From Sabellastarte sp. h YS-2021 (lineage: Eukaryota; Annelida; Polychaeta; Sabellida; Sabellidae), in contig OZ024929.1 in the NCBI GenBank assembly GCA_964017235.1, forward strand, positions 112,639,793-112,703,792: a DNA stretch of 64,000 nt, given 5' to 3'. A program made the translations under genes and the position numbers. The notes under the pieces are model-generated. The model was not told the DNA's origin. It worked only from the letters and a program-made list of their open reading frames with translations, and did no database searches. Positions 28,079 through 37,000 of this stretch are shown here, piece by piece. Each line of letters begins with the position of its first letter. The stretch's first letter is position 1.

Positions 28079-31000
28079 GACGGACCTGAATCCAATATAT
28101 CCCCGACTTTCGTCTGGGGATATAATAAGATAATTAACAAAATTCTCTAAATACAATAGTTTTCAAGTTACAATTGATTTACTCAACAACGAAAACCTGA
28201 GAACAGCTATTACTCACTTATGCCATGAGCTACATATCTGCAATTTTACTATGTTATAGCAGATGCAAAAATGCATGAAAAACATATTTAAACAAAATAC
28301 TCTAAATGCAATAGTTTTCAAATTAGAAGCAATTTACTCAATAATTGATTACCTCATAGTAGCTATTACTCGGTTATGCAATGAGCTACAGGTCTGTAAT
28401 TTTACTATGTTCTAGCTGACCCCAAAGCAGCTGAATAACATATTTACACAAAATTCTCTAAAACCAATAGTTTTCGAGTTACAAGTGACTTTACTTATAA
28501 TGGAAGGTACTGAAAAGTCGGAAAGTAGGCATTACTCACTTAGCTATTGCGATAGACACCCAAGTTACTCACCATGGTGTAGCTATGGAAAAAGTAGCTG
28601 AATAACATATTTTAACAAAATGCTCTAAATCCAATGCTTTTCAAGTTGTAGGTGATTTAGTGCATGATTTCATGAATTTTAATGCATAAAAATTTATTTT
28701 AAAAAATTCATAAAAAATAATTTAGAAAGATCCAGGCCTGATACTCACACAAGGGAACCTACTAGTGGCCTGGTACATATAAGCAAGATAAGAGAGAAAT
28801 CCCTGCAATAGTTAATGAGAAAATAAGTGATTTAGTGTATGATTTCATGAAGTTTAAGACATTAAAAATAGCATCAGAGATGCCCGTACCCCACAGCCTT
28901 GGGAAATAGTTTTCAACACCATGAGATATAGAAGTAGTGAAAAAGTACAAAGATCAGGATACTTTCAGAGCGGTGTCAGTTATATTAATGCCTAAATGAT
29001 GTTTAAGTAGAGGATATAACATCTAAGAGAAACAAAATGTACACAAAGATAAAGTATTAAAACAAGACAATTCAATAGCAAGATGACAGCATTAATCAGT
29101 AAACTAACAAGAGGGTCAAAGATGCCCCAAAAGGCAGATTTTATAGGTCAAGGTAACTATGGCAAGGTCAAAGGTCAAATCAAGGTCACACCATGACCTT
29201 GCACACCTACACCCCCTAACCAATGTCCCTACCACCCTAAACTTTTCCTGTTGACTGCCCAACCGCCCACCAGTTGAAAACAATACCCCAACAGCACTTA
29301 AGGGCTGCGGGGTAAAAATTATTTTAAAAATTAATAAACAAAATTAAGATAGATCCAGGCCCGATACTCAAATAAGGGAATCTACTTGTGGACTAGTACA
29401 TATATGCAAGATATGAGAGAAATCCCTGCAATAGTCAATGAGAAAATCGTGATAGTGTTGAAATTTTCACATTTTTGGTGGGGGTACCTCCCCTGTAATG
29501 GCTCTAGCAAACAGACGAACAGACAGAAGGTATCTTTTAAAAAAAAACAGCATGTCTCTAGGCCTTGTAGTTTTGGTGAAGAAGTTGTGCACGCAGATAT
29601 GGACAGCAAACAGACGAACAGACAGGAGGTATCTTTAAAAACAAAACAGCATGTCTCTAGGCCTTGTAGTTTTGGTGAAGTTGTTCATACGGATATGGAC
29701 ACCCACACCACAAAGTGAGGACATAAAAAAATGCTAAAACAATTTTTTAATTTTTGGTTATCATCCTGAGTTTTAAAAACTGACAATTTTGAAAATTTCA
29801 AATATCTTGGAAACATTAGAATTGGAGTAACATTAAGCTCACTTTCAAACTAAGTCAATGAGACTAGAGTTCTTGGAATCTGTACCTAATTTGCTTTCAA
29901 TTTGTACTGTTTTTGTGTCCAATTCTGATCTAAGACTCTAATATGATAAACATAAACCAGTGAAAATCCCAATACAAGGACCCTTTTTCTCTTACTTCTA
30001 GCAAAGACCTACTGACAGTTTTTTTTCTAGCTGACAGCAAACAGGTTTACTGTATTGATCCATGTGGCCACCCATCCCAGTGAAAAACCTACTTCCTCAT
30101 CTGCCTTGATGACATTTAGCAGACGCCAATAAAGATATTAACCGCCATATCTACACTAAATTGCCCACAAAACATTTATTCCTATATTCATTTACCCATA
30201 TCAAAAACAAACTTGAGTTCAATTCAAAATTCTCAATCAAAATTAATCAATTTTGTACCAATGTGTGGCGTTTAACTGTTAGTACAAATACAGATATTTG
30301 CAGTTTGCAATGCACAGGTACATAATACAATGAAAATCAGTGGACATGTTAAGAATTATGATCTTCTTTGAACAGAAAACTCAGAGACATTAAACAGGGC
30401 TTCCAACTGATATTTACATTGTAAATAATACCAAACTATCAAGGACAAAATATGAACAGTCCTGGTACTTGCTGTGGTCTTGTATCAGCTCAAATCAGTA
30501 TTTCTCTACCTAAGCTCACCAAATGTATCTAGACAAAGATGAGATAAAGAAAACTGGAATTAATTCTTATGGTCCTATTTATTATTAAATTATGGCCCTA
30601 CATGACATAAGGATTAGAACTGTTGGTTTCAGATAATATAAAGAGATCCCAGGTTAAAAACAAATACATGTCAACATGTATACAAATGGCAATATTTTAA
30701 AATGTGTTTTAAATAAACAAACAATTGAAAAACTGTAAATAATAAAAAACATTCACAGATGATATGCAACAAATAGTCTGACTTTCAAAAGCGACGGTTT
30801 TATCAATACATAAAGTTGGATCCTGTTAAAATGATGTTGTTATATCCCATTGAGTATTAAGCAAAAATGGTAGTGTAACCTTGAAACAGAGCTACATGCC
30901 TAAGGAGTAAGGACAAACAGCAAGGGAGGTAGAGGGCACTTTTAGAATAACAACCAAAATCGACCTTGAAAAAGCGGACAAAGGTCAAATTTGACACTTG

Positions 31001-34000
31001 CAAAAAAATTTGTAGGCATGACTTCCTTATAGGGTTTTGACATTATGAAGCCATAGAACCAATAACAAGGGACATATAAGGCCTATTCAGTATGATGGCT
31101 ACACTTCAAATTGACACAGGGGTCAAGGTCAAATTCGACACTTGTAAAACATCTGCAGGCCTTGACTTCCTATGGATTGTTTTCACAATTCCAAGTTGTA
31201 TGGCCCATTACAAGGGAGATACAAGGCCCTTATAGTGTGATGACCAAACTTGACCTTAAAGCAGGGGTCAAAGGGCAAAATTTGACGCTAGCACAATATT
31301 TGCAGGTCATGTTTTCCAAGAAGTTGTTTTTACAGTCTTAAGCCCCAGAACCAATGATAAAAGAAACATAAGACTTTGTATTATGATGACCCATATTGAC
31401 CTTAAACAGGGGTCAAAGATCAAATTCAACTCTTGCATAAGATTCAAAAGGCCATGACTTCCTTTTGGTTATTTTCCCATCTCTAGGACATAGGACCAAT
31501 AACAAGGGAGATATGAGGCGTTTTCAGTATAATTACCTAACTTGATATATTTTCATTAATTTTTAAGATAAAATATTTGAGTCTTCTAATACAAACATTG
31601 AAATTTGCTAAGGGAGTATGTAGTCATTACATGTACATTTCATATTACCACTCCCTAAATTGCTCAGTGCTTGTTGTGCACTACAATTTACAAAATACTG
31701 CAAAAAGTAACAACCTAATCTATTCCTGCCAGACTCCCAATTCCCTTCAACTTAATAATAAGAGACTCTAATAGCGGTGTTCCACTAACCAGACAATCAA
31801 AACATCTGTAAACCCAATTTGAATGTTTGTTAGCCAAATCTCAACATTCGTCAACCATTCAGGACCAACTCCTGGTTGGGAGATTTGGATCATGAACCAC
31901 TCAGAAGATTTGGGGGTTCCTGATTGTATTAAAAACATTTTAGCAGTTTTATCATGAACCGCTCCTGACCCTTATCAGATCTTGTATTCAGGAACCAAGC
32001 CCAAACCAATCATCAATTTATTGTACTATTTGCAAAGTTATCTTATTAATCAATCATACAGCATTCCTAATCCTATCATAACATTTGCAAAGCAATCTTA
32101 TGTACCTTCTAATCCTAAGGCTTGTAAACCATTTGGACAGATCGAAAAACTGTTGCCAACTTTTGGGAGCATATTAAAAGATTTTTTTAACCAATTGCAA
32201 CATCACTCAGAGAGCTATTGGCAAAATATCCCATCTTAAAATACATCTATGGATTATGAATGGGTTTTATTTTTTCCAAATAAAAGAAACATTTTGATTG
32301 CCATAACAGTACTGAGAAAAGTCATTATTCTAAATAATGTTCATTTTTGTTGGACAAGCATCAGTTCTGGAAAAGTTTGGCAGTAATGCAGGTTAAGTGG
32401 GAAAGCTTTGTTGAACACTAAGGTTAAAAATAGCATCAGAGATGCTTGTACAGCATCGGGAAATAATAGCATTGAACACCATTAGTTATAGAAGAGGTAA
32501 AACAGAACAAAGATCAGGAGACTTTCAGAATAGGCAGTATAAGTTATGGCTAGGTAATGTATGTGTGAAATGTCATGATGTGACCTTGATTAGACCTTTG
32601 ACCTTGCCATTGGGATCTTCACCTGTAAAATCTTGTCCAGGCTATAACCCAACTTCATAACTTTTGCTTTACTTTTGAATGCTGTGATTGCAAGTAGCTG
32701 TTACATTGCCTTGTTTTAATTGCTGTCCTGACGTGACGCACATTTTTTCTCTCTTACGTGTTATTTTCTCCTGCACCTTTAAATAAGGATGGGTCAGTAT
32801 AAAAAATCTGGAGGCTGCCACTGCAAAAACATTGTGATTATGGATTCTGAGAAAAGATGAACACCTATCTTAGTACACCCCCAATTAAAGTGGACAGGAA
32901 GTAAACTGCAGTTCCCAGTTCCCAAATGCACAGTGTGCAATTTCTTCAGATATGATGTTTATTTCCAATATTTTATGTTTTCCTTCAATAACATGTCTTG
33001 GACAAGTGAGATGGTGGTTGTCAAATATTGCCACATTGTTTGAGTAAAATGTTCTTAATACATGTACTGAGATGACCTAACCCTACCTTTAAACAACTTG
33101 CACTGTCTTTTCTGAAAGTCTCCTGCCTTTATACTGTTTCACCTCTTCTATATCTTATGGTTTTAAATGTTTTTTTCCATGCTTTGGGGTGTGGGTATTA
33201 ATGCTAAAATGATTAGCAAAATTCACTAGCCGGGTAGTCGCTTGCATTAACCGTCAACTAACCGATTAACTGTTTCTGATGTTTAGCATGTATGAGAAAT
33301 ACCAAAAACGTGTGTGTTCCGGATGTAAACAAACAAAATGGCGGATCGCGAGATGCTGAAAAGCAAAGAATTCACCAGATTATTGGGTAAATTGGACAAT
33401 CATGTAATATTTTGATGTTTTAAAAATAAAATGCATATAAAATGCTTTAATCTGATATGTTTTAAGGTTTTAACTCAAGATACTCATAGTTCAAACGATC
33501 GCGTAAAATCTGCTATGTGGTGATATACACAAGAAAACAATTAACCGATTTCATAATATTGGCATCGACCAGTGCTTTGATAACCTACTAATCGATTAGC
33601 ACGAATAATCGTTTCAGCTCTACTGGGTATTGTTGATATTTTTATCATAAGACTTTTTAGGGAAATTTAGAATCTTAATCCAGTTTATTTGCATTATACA
33701 ATATACAAATTTAACTGATGTTAATTATGTACAGGTTTAATGTCAAGATCGATTGTAAATTAAAAACAAAATGAATAAAATAAGAGCAGCTTACCTTCAC
33801 ACCCTGTATCAATCCATTCATTAGGAATGTCTGATCAGGAAAGGTTTCGTTTAATACCTGAAACAAACACAACAATGCATTTGTCCAATGTTATGTATGA
33901 AATTTATACTTGCTGTTTACTCAACAGGTTCATATATTCAAATTCTATGATAAATAAATGATTTAACTAAAATTCACTTTGAAAAAGTCTTGCACATTAC

Positions 34001-37000
34001 ATGTTTATTGTACCTTGAGATTTGAAGCAAAAAAAATCAATTTGAAAAACTGTATCTCAACAGTCACATATCCTAAACCCTCAATGTGATATTATGTTCC
34101 CCAATGTCAAGTCATTGCATTATCAGAGATACCTGGGCCATAGTTTCTGGAGTTCTGTCTTTACATGTGACTGCCACTGTGACCTGGTGGGAAACATGCT
34201 TTCCTAGAACACAAATCACCAGGGTTCATTCTCAGGTACAGACACACAGTGGCTTGGATTACCACTTAAAATGGTGGCCGTCTGTCAATGAGTTCTATCC
34301 ATAGTAGAAGGCTAAAGAACCCCAGGGATGTCTCCAGGGTGATCTCTGCGAGTCCGTATTTCAGTGGATGAATGTCAGTCACTAGACCTTGGGCTGTACT
34401 TATGCCATTCAGATGGGTTAAATAGTGATTTAAGTCTTGCACTTGCATTAAGTTCAGTAACATAGATACTGTGTTGAGTATAAATACAATAAAAAAGAAG
34501 GCAATACTTACTGCTATAATAGGGGATGTGAGAAGACCCCATGCAAAAAATTCCAAAAATATCACTACTAAGGCATGGTACACACTAGGCTCCATCAGAC
34601 ATGAACTCTGAAAATATAAAGATACATTAAAAATTTGAAAAATATCGAAAAACATCAGAAAATTTTGTAATATTTAGGCAAAAATACTAAGGCTTAGGTG
34701 CATGTACCAAATACAATTAATCACTTGAAGACATTTCATTATCAACTATAAACTGCTGTCAGTGTCAAAGGAAGTCAGGCCCCCTTTTAGAAAGTCATGT
34801 CATCCCACTGGAAAGAATTTCCCACAAAATCATCTCCCTCCACACACCAACAGAATAAATGTTCACATGACTGGATATACATTTGTGGTTTGAGGTGTCA
34901 ACCTGAGAGTCCTATTTCAATGTTTCCTGAAAATGTGATTACTAGGAAGACAGATTTGATGGTGTATGTGGAATGAAAGACCTTAATTTCTTATTATCCC
35001 CTAATCAATTCCAAAACTCTAACTGCATTAATTAAAGCGATATCATGCAGTAAGTGAAAATCTGTCCAATTTAGAGTCATAAATTCAAGTCTGAAAGGGC
35101 TGAAAAAACCCAAACCCTAGGTTCTGGTGAACAATTCAATTAAGCTTTATAGGATTTCAGGCAATAATTTTGTGGATACACTTCAAAATACAAGAAGTTC
35201 AACTTTATGACAACAATTGGACCTTGAGGAGGGGCTCAGGGAAAAATCTGATGTGATTTTTTTTAATCCAACGCCATGGTTTCCAATCCTATTACCTTCT
35301 AATACATTCCACAACTCTAATTGCAATAATTAAGAGATATTAAGCAATAAATGAAAATCTGGCCAATTTAGGGTCATAAAATCAACCTTGAAAGGCAAGA
35401 AGGATGCAAAAGGCAACATCCCTAGGTCTGAATAGTCCTGAAGAATAATTCAATTAAGTTTTGTAGGATTTCTGGCAATAATTCTTTATGATGACCCAGT
35501 TTGACCGGGGGGTCAGAGTGGAACTTTGAAGTGATTTTCGGAATCCCAGGCCATGGTTTTCTGTACGTCCCAATACATTTCAAACTTAAATCCAAACTAA
35601 AAAAAGAGATATGACAATTTACAAATCTCTTCTGTGTATATACTACATACCAAAGACACCTGATTTTGCTGATTTTAAGGTAACCTTAATACGAGGATCT
35701 AAACTTTTGAACCTATAAAGTCAATTTTGATGCTTCATTATAAAGACCAGAAATGCGCAGACCACACAAAACAATGCAGTGCACATATTTTTGTGTACAT
35801 TTATCTGAGGCAACAAATGGACGATCGCCGATAATAGAGAACCAAACAATACACACAAAATATAGTGCGACAAATAGGCGTGTATAAAAACATATTTACT
35901 AATATTCATGGATTAATAAAAGAAACCGGTCTTTATAATAGAAATAAAGTCCCCAGTGGTTGCAAATGTTTACTGTTTGGTGTCATTTACTTCCCCCAAA
36001 TCACTCCTAATTAAATAGTGTTCACTTCTACATTGAACCTCAGTACCAATATAGTACATTCAATCAGTGGTTGCAAATGTTTACTGTTTCGTGTCATTTA
36101 CTTTCCCCAAATCACCCCTAATTAAATTGTGTTCACTTCTACATTGAACCTCAGTACCAATACAGTATATTCAATCAGTGGTTGCAAATGTTTACTGTTT
36201 CGTGTCATTTACTTCCCCCAAATCACTCCTAATTAAATAGTGTTCACTTCTTCATTGAACCTCAGAACCAATACAGTATATTCAATCAGTAGTTGCATAT
36301 ATTTACTGTTTGGTGTCATTGTACTCATATTTTTATTCCCAAAGTTGATACTCAAGTATTTTCCTAGTATATACAAAGCACACAGTATTAATAAAAAGAT
36401 GGTAAGTTATATTTTTATGTTTCATGATGAAATGATCATACAACAAAAGTTAATTCTCAATTGTTTTTTTTTATTTCTGCAATTCATGTGGGGAAGCAAT
36501 ATTGCAGCAATTTCTGAACCCCAATCATGATTGCAATTATGTTTGGTAAACTGAACCTATATCACACACTGGTGGTAATCTACCCTGATTGCAAGCCCCC
36601 TCAAACTAGGGTTTGATAGGAAATGACACATGTGTTAAGTATGAACTAGAAGAATGTTTTTGCCGACAAAAACGAAGCGGCCCTGATGAAAAAGAAGTCA
36701 ACCATAAAAGATGTCAACATATGCATCATAAGCAATAGAAACTGTGAACTTTATTGCATTGTGTATGTTACTTGCCCCTATTTTCATCTTTAATAAGTGT
36801 GCACAATTAAAGTGAGGTCAGCTGAACAATACAATAGCTGGAGATTAAAAACTCCATAATTTCACTGCAAGATGGCCATAACTTCATTCATATTGGGACT
36901 TTAAGGTGACCATAAAATAAGAATGTCCCTTTTCTCATCCTTTATAAGTGCATCAAGTTTAGCTCAGGTCAGTTGAACAATAAGATAGCTGGAGGCTGAA

